A stretch of DNA of 64,000 nucleotides from an uncultured Paracoccaceae bacterium (GTDB lineage Bacteria; Pseudomonadota; Alphaproteobacteria; Rhodobacterales; Rhodobacteraceae), in assembly GCA_947493745.1 (NCBI GenBank), contig CANLSM010000008.1, positions 88,129-152,128 of the forward strand, written 5' to 3'. A program made the translations under genes and the position numbers. Below, in pieces: positions 34,529 to 43,765 of this stretch. Numbering within the stretch: position 1 is the first letter of the stretch; each line of letters begins with the position of its first letter. Under the pieces are notes generated by a model that worked only from the letters and a program-made list of their open reading frames with translations, was not told the DNA's origin and made no database searches.

Positions 34529-35393
34529 CGCTCTGGGCTCGTCCCCAGAGGAAAAGCCCAAGCGCATCAGCACGGGCAACAGTGTCTTCCAGCCCGAGGA
34601 TCAGGACGCCTCCGGCCTCGACCACCACTCCGGCAAGACCGGCTGCATGGGCGCTGTTCATGGTCTCCGGGCCGATGGCTGGCAGATCCACGCGCCAGTC
34701 CTGCCCCGGCTTGGGTGCCTTCAGCAGGACCCCTTTGCTGCCTTCGGGGTCGGGGCGGTACATCTCGCCGGTCTTGGCGACAAAACTCAGCATCTGGTCG
34801 GTGCCCTGAATGCTCTCGGTCGCCAGACAGATGCCCTGCGCCACCACGGCACCCTGCCCGACATCGACCTGACCGATGGCCCGGACGATCTCGGCTGCGC
34901 GTGCCGCATCCCGCTTGTCATCCGCGCTCGGTTGCGCCTTGGTGTGGACGCCGGGCCGGGCAAGCAGCTCAGCCAGCAACTCGTGCGGCGCATGGATCCT
35001 GAACCCCTCGGTCTCGAATATCGATGAGACGATGCGCAACGTGTCGTCATCCCCCGATTTCAGCGCCTTGAACAACATCGGCGCGAGCCTGAGGCCCTTG
35101 AAGTCAAACCTCAGCGGGCTGAGGCGCGGACGGATCATGCCGCCTGCAAAGGTCACCGACTTGCAACCGGCCTTTCTCAGATCAGCAAAGAGCCGTCCGG
35201 GCTTCTCGAAAACGGCATGGATCACCGGGTGTTTCTGGAGCCAGTCGAGGCTGACCCCCTCAAACACGACAACCCTGTATGGCTGTCCGCGCCGCGCAAA
35301 ATCCTCCGCGATCAGACGCGGGAGGACGCCATCACCTGCAACAATTGCAATCGCATCGCCTATGGCAGGCAAGTTCGGCGTGGGCGAGGTCAT
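34518..35393 (-). CDS. lpxI: UDP-2,3-diacylglucosamine diphosphatase LpxI
   Basis: A 291-residue DUF1009/LpxI protein that hydrolyses UDP-2,3-diacylglucosamine to lipid X, replacing LpxH in alphaproteobacteria. The N-terminal part has AIVAGDGVLPRLIAEDFARRG (about 15-35 region) and the C-terminal catalytic part has VDVGQGAVVAQGICLATESIQGTDQML (about 174-200) followed by KAPKPGQDWRVDLPAIGPET, typical of the family, including the Asp required for metal-dependent hydrolysis. It lies directly between lpxA (no gap) and lpxB (11-bp overlap), so all three are coupled. Confidence 0.95.
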   Translation of the reverse strand: MTSPTPNLPAIGDAIAIVAGDGVLPRLIAEDFARRGQPYRVVVFEGVSLDWLQKHPVIHAVFEKPGRLFADLRKAGCKSVTFAGGMIRPRLSPLRFDFKGLRLAPMLFKALKSGDDDTLRIVSSIFETEGFRIHAPHELLAELLARPGVHTKAQPSADDKRDAARAAEIVRAIGQVDVGQGAVVAQGICLATESIQGTDQMLSFVAKTGEMYRPDPEGSKGVLLKAPKPGQDWRVDLPAIGPETMNSAHAAGLAGVVVEAGGVLILGLEDTVARADALGLFLWGRAQSDAS

Positions 35394-36197
35394 TCAGGTA
35401 TCCGGTGTCGTGAAATGGCGTGAGGTTTCGCTCGACATAAACTCTGTGACGGTCTGTACAAGGCTGTTCTGCGGATAGCGCGCGGATATCTCGGCGGCCC
35501 GCTCATGCAGGCTGCCATCGCCTGAAAAAAGTTCGGTGAAGGCTGCGCGCAGACCTTGTATCTCGGCCTTGTCCGCCCCTCGACGGCGCAGGCCGACAAG
35601 ATTGAGGCCAGCCAGGCTCGCCCGATCGCCCATGACCGTTCCAAAGGGGATCACGTCGCTTACCACCGCTGCCAGGCCGCCGATCATCGCGCCGCGGCCG
35701 ATGCGGCAGAACTGATGGACACCGGCAAGAGCGCCGATCACGACATTGTCCCCGATGATGCAATGCCCGCCCAGAGACGCGTTGTTCGCAAGCACCACGC
35801 CGTTGCCAACCATGCAGTCATGGCCGACATGAACGCCCATCATGTAAAGCCCGCCATCGCCGACGCGGGTCACACCGCCGCCGCCCTCTGTGCCGGGGTT
35901 CATGGTCACATGCTCGCGGATCATGTTGTTCTTGCCGATGACGAGCTGCGTGCGTTCGCCTGCGAATTTGAGGTCCTGGGGCCGATGCCCGATGGAGGCA
36001 AACGGCCAGATCGTCGTGCCATCGCCAATATGGGTCCATCCGGCCAGCGCCACATGGCTCTTCAGTTCGACACCTGCGCCGAGCATGACTTCGGGCCCGA
36101 TCGTGCAGAGCGGTCCGATCTTGCAGTCCGGTCCGATCACCGCACCGTCCTCGACAACAGAAGTGGGGTGGATCTGCGCGCTGGGATCAATTGACAT
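35394..36197 (-). CDS. lpxA: UDP-N-acetylglucosamine O-acyltransferase LpxA
   Basis: A 267-residue left-handed beta-helix acyltransferase that transfers a 3-hydroxyacyl chain from acyl carrier protein to UDP-GlcNAc, first step of lipid A synthesis. Hexapeptide repeats run from IHPTSVVEDGAVIG (about 9-22) to about 190; the catalytic His is in YMMGVHVGHDCMVGNG (about 118-133, His near 126) with RIGRGAMIGGLAAVVSDV later; the C-terminal helical part begins at GLNLVGLRRRG (about 202-212). The start overlaps the fabZ stop by one base (TGATG). Confidence 0.96.
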   Translation of the reverse strand: MSIDPSAQIHPTSVVEDGAVIGPDCKIGPLCTIGPEVMLGAGVELKSHVALAGWTHIGDGTTIWPFASIGHRPQDLKFAGERTQLVIGKNNMIREHVTMNPGTEGGGGVTRVGDGGLYMMGVHVGHDCMVGNGVVLANNASLGGHCIIGDNVVIGALAGVHQFCRIGRGAMIGGLAAVVSDVIPFGTVMGDRASLAGLNLVGLRRRGADKAEIQGLRAAFTELFSGDGSLHERAAEISARYPQNSLVQTVTEFMSSETSRHFTTPDT

Positions 36198-36682
36198 CAG
36201 CTGTCCTTGTCTGTCTCTGGAGGCTGGATCATCGCGGTAAACTCGGCCTCGGCCACGATCTGCCCCTCAACCTTGCCCTCCCCCCAGAACTTCCAGACCT
36301 TGCCGCGACCGCGGATCACGGTGACATGCAGCTCAAGCTGGTCGCCCGGCTGGACGATCTGGCGAAACTTGCATTTGTCGAGCGTCATGAAATAGACAAG
36401 CAGGTCGTTGTCGATGAGGTCCAGCGACTTGACCACCATCACCGCAGCGGTTTGCGCCATGGCCTCAACAATCGTGACCCCTGGCATAACCGGTTTGGCC
36501 GGGAAGTGCCCCTGAAAATGGGGCTCGTTCACAGTCACATTCTTGATCCCGACCGCCGCCTTGTTGGGCTCGATATTGATGACCCTGTCGATGAACAGGA
36601 ACGGATAGCGATGCGGGATGCAGCGCTTGATCTCGTCAATATCGGCCATTTCAAGGTCTTGATTGATATCCGTATAAGCCAT
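36197..36682 (-). CDS. fabZ: 3-hydroxyacyl-[ACP] dehydratase FabZ
   Basis: A 161-residue hot-dog-fold dehydratase of fatty acid elongation. The start at 36682 gives [20 protein letters not shown]; an internal ATG at residue 12 is an alternative that matches shorter homologues. [13 protein letters not shown] is at 22-34, and the catalytic pair is His59 ([14 protein letters not shown]) and Glu73 ([12 protein letters not shown]). Its position between ompH and lpxA is conserved and balances 3-hydroxyacyl-ACP use between fatty acid and lipid A synthesis. It follows ompH by 10 bp. Confidence 0.96.
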   Translation of the reverse strand: MAYTDINQDLEMADIDEIKRCIPHRYPFLFIDRVINIEPNKAAVGIKNVTVNEPHFQGHFPAKPVMPGVTIVEAMAQTAAVMVVKSLDLIDNDLLVYFMTLDKCKFRQIVQPGDQLELHVTVIRGRGKVWKFWGEGKVEGQIVAEAEFTAMIQPPETDKDS

Positions 36683-36692
36683 TTCGCGTTCC

Positions 36693-37250
36693 CTAGTTAC
36701 CCGAAGAGGTGGCGTCGGGGTTGTCCAAGTTGTTCTTTTTGTAGACGTCATCCAAACGTGTAATGACCCGGTCGGTAATGTTCAAATTCTGATTTGACAT
36801 CAGAACCGCGCGCTGCTCGACGACCGCACCGGCACCGGTTTCGGTCAGGATCTGCTGTAGGATGGGCGCGACCTGACTGAAAAAGTCGCGACGTCGCTGC
36901 TCGGCGGCCTGCGACAGGGCAGATGCCTTCTCTTCCTGCTCGGCGCGGATACGGACCACCTTGGCGTCAAAGGCATCAGCCAACGCCTGAAAGCTGGCCG
37001 GATCGGTGCGCGGTCGCAGATCCGTCAACTGCTGCTCTTCGGCCTCAAGCTCCTGATCCAGCGCGCGGCCTTCGGCGATCAGTTCGGTCCGTTCGGCATC
37101 TTCCTGTGCGAGCACGTCGCGGCCAGCAAGGCTTTCGGCGAGAACCCTTTCCTGCTCCAGGATCAGAAAGGCAGGGCGGAAGGTCTGTGCGGTCGCCGAT
37201 GTGGCGGTGGCGAGCAAACCGGCGATGAGAAGCGAGCATATCCAGCGCAT
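36693..37250 (-). CDS. OmpH/Skp family periplasmic chaperone
   Basis: A 185-residue exported protein with a signal peptide ([21 protein letters not shown], cleavage near residue 21). The mature part starts with a short beta segment ([14 protein letters not shown]) and continues as a long, charged coiled coil (about 45-150, rich in Glu, Gln, Arg), ending with the small beta segment containing [16 protein letters not shown]. This is the jellyfish-like Skp/OmpH plan: a trimeric chaperone for unfolded outer-membrane proteins. It lies 13 bp after bamA, whose product inserts the same clients. Confidence 0.9.
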   Translation of the reverse strand: MRWICSLLIAGLLATATSATAQTFRPAFLILEQERVLAESLAGRDVLAQEDAERTELIAEGRALDQELEAEEQQLTDLRPRTDPASFQALADAFDAKVVRIRAEQEEKASALSQAAEQRRRDFFSQVAPILQQILTETGAGAVVEQRAVLMSNQNLNITDRVITRLDDVYKKNNLDNPDATSSGN

Positions 37251-37263
37251 GAGGGCAGGTTTA

Positions 37264-39603
37264 TCAGAAACGGGTATCCACCGTCAGCCGAAAACGTTCC
37301 TCCTCGTCGCCCTCAACGGTTTTGAGCGGTTTGGCGAAGTTGAAGCGCAAGGGGCCAATCGCAGTGTCCCAGAAAAGCGAAACACCGACGGCGGATCGCA
37401 ACTCGGCACCGTCGTCAATCGGGCCGGAGGCTCCATCGACCACATCATCCAGACCCCAGACCGTGCCGGTATCCAGAAACACGCCGCCAAACACGCCATA
37501 CTCTTCGGGAAAGCCGATCGGAAAACTCGCTTCCAGTCGCGCAATCGCATAGTAGTTTCCGCCCAGCGAGTCGTTCACGCTGTTGGCTGAGCCCGGACCG
37601 ATACAGGCATCGCATCTGTCGCGAGGGCCGAGCCCGCCACGATCGAAGCCGCGGAAACTGTCGCCACCCAGAAAGAACCGGTCGGAAATGCGGGAGTTGC
37701 CGTCCTGCATGACCAGCGCGCCGCCCTCCAACTCGGCGGACAGGACCACGTCCTCTTCAAAGAAACTGGTGAAGACCCGCGCGTTGACGACGGATTTCGA
37801 GAACTCGGTGTCGCCACCCACACCTGCAAAGTCCTGATCGAAGCGCAGAATGAAACCGGCTGTCGGATCGATCGGTGAGTTGCGACGATCAAGCGAATAG
37901 GTAAACCCGATGGCAGAGGTTGTCAGCCGGTCCTCTTCCGCGACCAGAATCGGCGAAACGGTATCCGGGTCCGCGCCGATGATCTCATCGGTTGAGATCC
38001 GATAGCGCAGCGTCAGGCGGCTGTTTTCGGTCAGCGGGAACCCGATACGCTGCGTAAGGCCGATATTCTCGGTCGAAACACCGGACTCCTCGCGGTCCCG
38101 TTCCCTGAAAAAGAGTTGAAAGCCATAGAGCAGATCCTGGTCGAAGAGCGCAGGCTCGGTGAAGCTGAGACTGTAGTTTCTGATATCGGAGCCTGCGGAA
38201 AGCTCCATCCCGACGGTCTGACCGCGGCCCAGAAAATTCCGCTCAGTCAGCGATACGTTGCCCGTCACCCCATCACTCGACGAATAGGCGGCACCAAAAT
38301 TCAGGCTCCCGGTCGGCGCTTCTTCCACATCGACGGCAACAACAGCCCTGTCGGGCGCAGAGCCCTCGCGAACCCTCGCCTCGACGCTTTCGAAGTAGCG
38401 CAGCGCCCTGATCCGGTTCTCGGCGTTCTCGATCTCTCGCGCATTGAAGGCGTCACCTTCAACCACGCGGAACTGCCGCCGGATCACCCGGTCGAGCGTC
38501 TGCGTATTGCCGCGAATGTCGATGCGTTCGACAAAGACCCGTGGTCCCTCGACAAGCTCAAAGTCGATGTCGATGATCCGCTCGGCTTCATTCTTGTTGA
38601 TCCTGGGTTGCACCTGAACAAAGGCGAAACCCTTTTGCCCGGCGAGGAAGCTCAGCCGTTCGATCTGCCGCTCGACCCGTTTGGCGCTGTAGGTCTGGCC
38701 CGGGCGGATATCAAGCAGTTCCTCAAACTCGTCAGGATCGAGCGCCGGCGACAGCGTCGACACGAAGGTCTCGCCGAACGTGTACTTCTCGCCTTCGAAC
38801 AGGTTGAACGACAGGAAGAAACCGTTGCGCTCGCGCGACAGCTCGGCGCTTGCGGCCCGGACTTCGAAATCGACATAGCCGCGTTCGAGATAGAACTCCC
38901 GCAACAACTGCTTGTCCAACTCCAGCCGGTCCTGATCGTAGATGTCATTGCTGAAAAGGAAGCTCAGGAAATTGGCCTGACCGGTGTCGATCACCCGGCG
39001 CAGGCGGCGATCCGAGTAGACCTTGTTGCCGATGAAGTTGATCCGTTTGACTTCGGTCGTGCTCCCCTCGACGATCTCGAAGACCAGATTGACCCGGTTG
39101 TCGGGAAGGCGGATCAGCACCGGTGTCACCTCGGCATTGAAGCGCCCGTTCTGCGAATAGGCCTCCACGATCACCTGCGCGTCCCGCTCGGCTGCTGCAC
39201 GCGAGAAAGCACGGCGCGGCTGCAGCGAGATGAAGGTTGCGAGGATTTCGTCCTCGATCACCGTGTTACCCTCGAAATTGATGAAGTTGATCGTCGGGTT
39301 CTCAACCACTGCGATCTCAAGGCGTCCGGCGGTCGGGTTCAGCTTGACGTCCTCGAAAAGACCACTGTCAAAGAGCCGTTGAAGACCTGCATTCAATGCG
39401 TCCGGCGACACCGGCTGGCCCGGCTGGATGCCCGAGATCACCCGGATCGTATCGGCCTCGATCCGCTGGTTGCCGACAACATCGATGCGCTGGAAAGTGG
39501 TGGTCTGGGCGTCCGCAGGTTCGGGGAGCGAAAGAACAATTACGACTGCGATCAAAACAGACCAGACCTGCCCAAGGCCCGCCCTCAGCACCGACTTCCA
39601 CAT
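37264..39603 (-). CDS. bamA: Outer membrane protein assembly factor BamA
   Basis: A 779-residue Omp85 protein. A signal peptide (about 1-32, ending PADA) is followed by five POTRA domains (about 35-430; each with an FxGNxxI-type motif such as VVGNQRI, FEGNTVIED, FIGNKVYSD, IRGNTQTLD) and a C-terminal 16-stranded barrel ending in Phe (LTVDTRF), the usual outer-membrane signature. The VRGF/RGF-type loop-6 motif appears as DSFRGFDRGGLG near residue 660. It folds and inserts outer-membrane barrels. An unusual CDAC pair lies just after the RGF motif. It follows rseP by 62 bp and precedes ompH by 13 bp. Confidence 0.96.
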   Translation of the reverse strand: MWKSVLRAGLGQVWSVLIAVVIVLSLPEPADAQTTTFQRIDVVGNQRIEADTIRVISGIQPGQPVSPDALNAGLQRLFDSGLFEDVKLNPTAGRLEIAVVENPTINFINFEGNTVIEDEILATFISLQPRRAFSRAAAERDAQVIVEAYSQNGRFNAEVTPVLIRLPDNRVNLVFEIVEGSTTEVKRINFIGNKVYSDRRLRRVIDTGQANFLSFLFSNDIYDQDRLELDKQLLREFYLERGYVDFEVRAASAELSRERNGFFLSFNLFEGEKYTFGETFVSTLSPALDPDEFEELLDIRPGQTYSAKRVERQIERLSFLAGQKGFAFVQVQPRINKNEAERIIDIDFELVEGPRVFVERIDIRGNTQTLDRVIRRQFRVVEGDAFNAREIENAENRIRALRYFESVEARVREGSAPDRAVVAVDVEEAPTGSLNFGAAYSSSDGVTGNVSLTERNFLGRGQTVGMELSAGSDIRNYSLSFTEPALFDQDLLYGFQLFFRERDREESGVSTENIGLTQRIGFPLTENSRLTLRYRISTDEIIGADPDTVSPILVAEEDRLTTSAIGFTYSLDRRNSPIDPTAGFILRFDQDFAGVGGDTEFSKSVVNARVFTSFFEEDVVLSAELEGGALVMQDGNSRISDRFFLGGDSFRGFDRGGLGPRDRCDACIGPGSANSVNDSLGGNYYAIARLEASFPIGFPEEYGVFGGVFLDTGTVWGLDDVVDGASGPIDDGAELRSAVGVSLFWDTAIGPLRFNFAKPLKTVEGDEEERFRLTVDTRF

Positions 39604-39665
39604 GGCCCCACTTTTCCTTCTCGCCCTGGTCCGGTCATCTATGTGCCGGACCTTGTCATTGTTTT

Positions 39666-41024
39666 TCAGCTCACCGAGATGAGCCTCATGACATCGTTAT
39701 ACGTTGCAAAAACCATGAGTAACAAGACCAAGCTGAGGCCAACACTCATCGCGATTTGCAGGGCCATCGGGGCGGGGGGGCGACCGGTGATGGCCTCATA
39801 GGTGAAAATCACCAGATGTCCGCCATCAAGCACCGGGATCGGGAAGAGGTTCAGCATCCCGATGGCTGTCGAGATGACCGCAATCAGGGTAATGAATTCC
39901 ATCAGACCCTGATCGGCGAAATGACCCGAGACCGAGGCAATCCCCACCGGGCCCTGCAGGTTCTTCGCCTCCAGTCCACCGGTGATGATCTCCTTGATGG
40001 CCCGCAGGGATCCCGAGATCACGGCCTCGATCCGCTGGACGCCGATCCACAGAGCCGTCCATGGCATGGGAGTGGCGGTCTCGGGCGAGAAGAAATAGCC
40101 CGACCCGCCGCTCACGCCGATCATCACCCGCTTCTCAAAACCGCCCTGGCCATCCTCGGCCACACGTTCCTGCGGTCGGATGGGCATGCTCAGGATCTCT
40201 CCGTTGCGCCTGACACCGAGGATGAGAGTCTTGCCTATGGACGGCAGGACGGCATCGCGCAGATCGCCGAATGTGGTCAGCGTCTCGCCATCTGCCGCAA
40301 CGATAAGATCACCGACCTGAAGCCCGGCCCGACTGGCAGGCGACAGGGGTTCGACCCCTTCGACAACCGGCACGATGGGGAAAGGGACCTTGACCTCATG
40401 GGTGTCGTCTTCCCGACTGACCACAAGCGTAAGCGGCCCCGGCGGTTTCATGGCCTGTGCAATCCTTTGCAGATCGCTGAAACGCTCGACCGTCTGACCA
40501 TTGACCTGTACCAGCACGTCGCCCGGTTGCAGGTCAACCTCTTCGCCCAACTGGGCCCGATCGATCTCGCCGAAGGTCGGTGGTGTGATGACCAGACCGC
40601 TCCACATCGCCAACCCGGCAAAGACAACGGCGGAAAGGATGAAGTTTGCCACCGGCCCCGCGACAACTGTCAGCATCCGCTTCCAGATAGCAGCCCCCGG
40701 GAACGACCGGGAGCGGTCATGCTCGGACATTGCGGCAAGCGCTGCGTCATCGGTTCGGCTCGACGGATCGGCGTCGCCCAGAAACTTCACGTACCCGCCC
40801 AGCGGAAGGGCCGCGATCTGCCACCTGGTGCCGCGTTTGTCGGTCCAGGAGGTCAGAACCCTGCCAAATCCCAGCGAGAACGTTTCCGCATGGATACCGC
40901 ACCAGCGCCCAACAATGTAGTGGCCGTATTCATGGATGAACACGACGATACTGATGACGACGAGAAACGGCAGTACGACCGACAAAAAGCCGCCAATGAG
41001 CGGAATGCTTGCAATCAGATCCAT
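39666..41024 (-). CDS. rseP: RIP site-2 metalloprotease RseP
   Basis: A 452-residue intramembrane zinc protease. The first helix holds the HExxH site (FIHEYGHYIVGRWCG, His31, Glu32, His35), with a second-zinc-ligand motif LNLFPIPVLDGGHLV near 398-412 (Asp in LDGG). Two PDZ domains lie in the periplasmic part (about 150-320; VDLQPGDVLVQVNGQTVE, SRAGLQVGDLIVAADG). In other bacteria RseP cleaves anti-sigma factors and remnant signal peptides. Located 5 bp after dxr and 62 bp before bamA in the conserved envelope operon. Confidence 0.95.
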   Translation of the reverse strand: MDLIASIPLIGGFLSVVLPFLVVISIVVFIHEYGHYIVGRWCGIHAETFSLGFGRVLTSWTDKRGTRWQIAALPLGGYVKFLGDADPSSRTDDAALAAMSEHDRSRSFPGAAIWKRMLTVVAGPVANFILSAVVFAGLAMWSGLVITPPTFGEIDRAQLGEEVDLQPGDVLVQVNGQTVERFSDLQRIAQAMKPPGPLTLVVSREDDTHEVKVPFPIVPVVEGVEPLSPASRAGLQVGDLIVAADGETLTTFGDLRDAVLPSIGKTLILGVRRNGEILSMPIRPQERVAEDGQGGFEKRVMIGVSGGSGYFFSPETATPMPWTALWIGVQRIEAVISGSLRAIKEIITGGLEAKNLQGPVGIASVSGHFADQGLMEFITLIAVISTAIGMLNLFPIPVLDGGHLVIFTYEAITGRPPAPMALQIAMSVGLSLVLLLMVFATYNDVMRLISVS

Positions 41025-41029
41025 AGATT

Positions 41030-42196
41030 TCAGTGTCCTTTTCGCGCGACCCAGGCGGCGCTTCTTTCGCGGGCCAGCTTATCAATCGTCTCAATATCAG
41101 CCAAACTTGGCGCTTTTCGAGCCAGACTTGTGTCAGAATTAAGCGTTTCTAGCACATCTTCAACCAGTGCGGCCATGTCCAGAAATCCGATCCGTTCATC
41201 AATGAAGGCGTCAAGTGCCGCCTCCTTGGCGCCATTGAATGCCGCACCCGCCATCTCGCCCATGTTCATGACATCGCGCGCCAGTCGAAGGGCCGGAAAA
41301 CGGCTGGTGTCCTCGGGCGCAAACTCCAGTCGGGCGATGTCTGCGAAGTTGAGCCTCTCCACCGGCAAAGACCGTCGTGCAGGATAGTTGAGAGCATATC
41401 CGATCGGTCCGCGCATATCAGAGGGGCCGAGTTGGGCCATGATCGAACCATCGGTAAAACCCACCATCGAATGAATGATCGACTGGGGGTGGATCACGAC
41501 CTCAATCTGCTCCGGCTCGAGATCAAAAAGAACTTTTGCCTCAATAACTTCCAGAGCCTTGTTAAACATTGTTGCACTGTCAATGGAGATCCGCTGACCC
41601 ATGTCCCAGTTGGGATGGGCCTGCGCTTCGGCCAGCGTCGCCTTCGCCATCTTTTCAACCGGCCATGTGCGGAATGGACCACCCGAGGCGGTCAGGATCA
41701 CCCGCTCCAGCGTCCGGCTGTCCTCACCGCAGAGCGCCTGATGGATGGCACTGTGCTCGCTGTCCACCGGCACAAGCGTCGTGCCGTTCTCGGCACAGGT
41801 CTGTTGCAGGAGGGCGCCGGCGCAAACAAGGCTTTCCTTGTTGGCAAGGGCCAGAATGCCACCCTGCCCGGCTGCCTCCAGCGTCGGCGCAAGACCGGCA
41901 AAGCCAACAATGGCGGACATGGTCCAGTCGGCGGAAACACCGGCCGCATCAACCAAGGCCCCCGGCCCGGCGCTGACGTTCACCTCTGTTCCCGAAAGGG
42001 CGTCCTTCAGATCCTGATACCGGTCGGGATCCGCCGTGACAGCGTGACGGGCATTGAAGGTGCGTGCCTGTCGGGCCAGCAGATCGATATTGCCAGCACC
42101 GGTCAGAACGCCAATTTCGATATCGTCCCGGCGGCTGATCAGGTCGAGCGTGTTCACACCGACCGATCCCGTCGCCCCGAAGACATTGGCCCGCAT
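41030..42196 (-). CDS. dxr: 1-deoxy-D-xylulose-5-phosphate reductoisomerase
   Basis: A 388-residue NADPH-dependent enzyme, second step of the MEP isoprenoid pathway. The NADPH motif FGATGSVG is at about 6-13; ALANKESLVCAG (about 119-130), PVDSEHSAIHQ (about 144-154) and TASGGPFR (about 173-180) form the metal and substrate site, followed by HPNWDMGQRISIDSATMFNK (about 197-216). A GTG just before the ATG at 42196 is an alternative start. It follows cdsA by 3 bp; dxr and uppS in the same operon link isoprenoid supply to cell-wall lipid carrier formation. Confidence 0.96.
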   Translation of the reverse strand: MRANVFGATGSVGVNTLDLISRRDDIEIGVLTGAGNIDLLARQARTFNARHAVTADPDRYQDLKDALSGTEVNVSAGPGALVDAAGVSADWTMSAIVGFAGLAPTLEAAGQGGILALANKESLVCAGALLQQTCAENGTTLVPVDSEHSAIHQALCGEDSRTLERVILTASGGPFRTWPVEKMAKATLAEAQAHPNWDMGQRISIDSATMFNKALEVIEAKVLFDLEPEQIEVVIHPQSIIHSMVGFTDGSIMAQLGPSDMRGPIGYALNYPARRSLPVERLNFADIARLEFAPEDTSRFPALRLARDVMNMGEMAGAAFNGAKEAALDAFIDERIGFLDMAALVEDVLETLNSDTSLARKAPSLADIETIDKLARERSAAWVARKGH

Positions 42197-42199
42197 CAC

Positions 42200-43006
42200 T
42201 CAGCCCGCCGGCAGGAAGAACGACAGAAGCGCGAAGACGGCCAGTGCGCCCAGCAACCCGTCGAACCGGTCCAGAAGACCGCCATGTCCGGGGATCAGGT
42301 TGCTCGCATCCTTGACACCGAAGCGGCGTTTGAAGGCGCTCTCGATCAGATCACCGGCCTGGCTTGCCATCGCGAGCAGCACGCTGAGCCCCAGGATCCA
42401 TGGCACCTTGATCTCGGAGGCCAGAGCGAAGATCACCCCCACCAGCAACGCCAAGCCCAATCCGCCAAGCGTGCCCGACCAGGTCTTCTTCGGGCTGACC
42501 CTGGGCCAGATCTTCGGGCCGCCGATGCTGCGACCAGCAAAATAGCCGCCGATATCGGTGGCGATCACTACCAGCACCAGCCACAGGACGGTGTAAAAGC
42601 CCGTGTCCGGATCCCGGCGCAGTTCAACCAGAAAAGACATGGCCAGCGCAATGTAGACGAGCCCCGGCGCCATCCAGACGAGCTTTGGACGATCCAGAAC
42701 CGCAAGCAGAGCCACACCACAGAGCGCCACAATCAGAGAGATATGGATTTCAAAGGACCCGCTGAGGGCGACGGCCAGGACCCCAGTGCCAACAGAAATC
42801 AGCAGCCCCATGTCGTCCAGGCCGGTATCGGGCTTGAGAACACGGCGATACTCCCACAACATCAGTCCGGTCGCGAAAGCCACGAGTGCTGTGACATAGA
42901 CGCCACCCTTCCAGAAATCGACAAGCGCTATGCCTGCAAGGATGATAGCCGAGACAATCCGAACCCAGAGATCCGCGTATTTCGGGCCCCGTTCGGCTGT
43001 GCTCAT
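42200..43006 (-). CDS. cdsA: Phosphatidate cytidylyltransferase
   Basis: A 268-residue polytopic enzyme with about seven to eight membrane helices that makes CDP-diacylglycerol from phosphatidate and CTP. The C-terminal CDS signature is present: GPKIWPRVSPKKTWSGTLGG (about 172-191), followed by SQAGDLIESAFKRRFGVKDASNLIPGHGGLLDRFD (about 213-247), which contains the metal-binding aspartates. It overlaps uppS by 4 bp and precedes dxr by 3 bp. Confidence 0.95.
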   Translation of the reverse strand: MSTAERGPKYADLWVRIVSAIILAGIALVDFWKGGVYVTALVAFATGLMLWEYRRVLKPDTGLDDMGLLISVGTGVLAVALSGSFEIHISLIVALCGVALLAVLDRPKLVWMAPGLVYIALAMSFLVELRRDPDTGFYTVLWLVLVVIATDIGGYFAGRSIGGPKIWPRVSPKKTWSGTLGGLGLALLVGVIFALASEIKVPWILGLSVLLAMASQAGDLIESAFKRRFGVKDASNLIPGHGGLLDRFDGLLGALAVFALLSFFLPAG

Positions 43007-43734
43007 CCCATCACTGCGCCAAAGCGGCGTTCCCGGGAATTGTAGTTCTCAAGACAGTGACTGAGCGTCTCGGCCGTGAAATCGGGCCAGCAGATGTCGA
43101 GGAAATTGTATTCGGCATATGCCGCCTGCCAGAGCAGAAAGTTGGAAATCCGGACCTCGCCCGAGGTGCGCAGCACCAGATCCGGGTCCGGCAGGCCGCC
43201 AGTGTCCATGAAGCGCGAGATCGTATCCTCATCAAGGCAGGACCTTTTCAGTTCTCCCGCATCGGCGGCATCAATCATGCGCTCGGTTGCCCGGATAATC
43301 TCGTCCCGCCCGCCATAATCAATGGCAACGGTCATGTTGAGGCGGGTGTTCTCGCGCGTCATGTCCTCGACCGAAGCCATCAGTTTCTGCAAACCCTCAT
43401 CCAGACGGCTGCGATTGCCGATGAAGCGCAGCCGGACGCCGGCCTCGACCAGCTTCGCGGCCTCCTTGCGGATATACCAGCGGAAAAGCCGCATCAGGCC
43501 CGCAACCTCATCCTCTGCGCGTTTCCAGTTCTCGGTCGAGAAGGCATAAAGCGTCAGATGGGTCACACCCAATTCAGGACAGGCCTCGACCACTTCGCGC
43601 ACCCGCTCGACACCGCGCTTGTGGCCCGCGAGGCGCGGAAGACCGCGCCGCGTCGCCCAACGGCCATTGCCGTCCATGATGATCGCCACATGCGCAGCAC
43701 TTGGTTTGAAATGAGTAACCCGGGTATTCGGCAT
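43003..43734 (-). CDS. uppS: Isoprenyl transferase (undecaprenyl diphosphate synthase)
   Basis: A 243-residue cis-prenyltransferase forming the C55 lipid carrier for peptidoglycan and O-antigen. The substrate loop HVAIIMDGNGRWATRRGLPR (15-34) has the catalytic Asp21; HLTLYAFSTENWKR (about 59-72) and the C-terminal PDLVLRTSGEVRISNFLLWQ (about 184-203) with YAEYNFLDICWPDF are characteristic. The Asn in FSTENW and the RTSGE/RxSNF arginines bind diphosphate. It lies 31 bp after frr and overlaps cdsA by 4 bp. Confidence 0.96.
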   Translation of the reverse strand: MPNTRVTHFKPSAAHVAIIMDGNGRWATRRGLPRLAGHKRGVERVREVVEACPELGVTHLTLYAFSTENWKRAEDEVAGLMRLFRWYIRKEAAKLVEAGVRLRFIGNRSRLDEGLQKLMASVEDMTRENTRLNMTVAIDYGGRDEIIRATERMIDAADAGELKRSCLDEDTISRFMDTGGLPDPDLVLRTSGEVRISNFLLWQAAYAEYNFLDICWPDFTAETLSHCLENYNSRERRFGAVMG

Positions 43735-43765
43735 GAATTACCTCTCACAAAGGAACCCGCAGGCG

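Noticed and set aside
38116..39801. Long plus-strand open frame of more than 500 codons opposite bamA
   Set aside because: Frames opposite GC-rich genes stay open by codon bias. Its translation has no recognisable domain, and it is antisense to a clear Omp85 gene.
39756..41387. Long plus-strand open frame opposite rseP and dxr
   Set aside because: Antisense mirror of two well-supported genes; the protein is low in hydrophobic structure and matches no family.
41432..43045. Plus-strand open frame of over 500 codons opposite dxr and cdsA
   Set aside because: Spans two conserved minus-strand genes and their junction; no start signal or family similarity.
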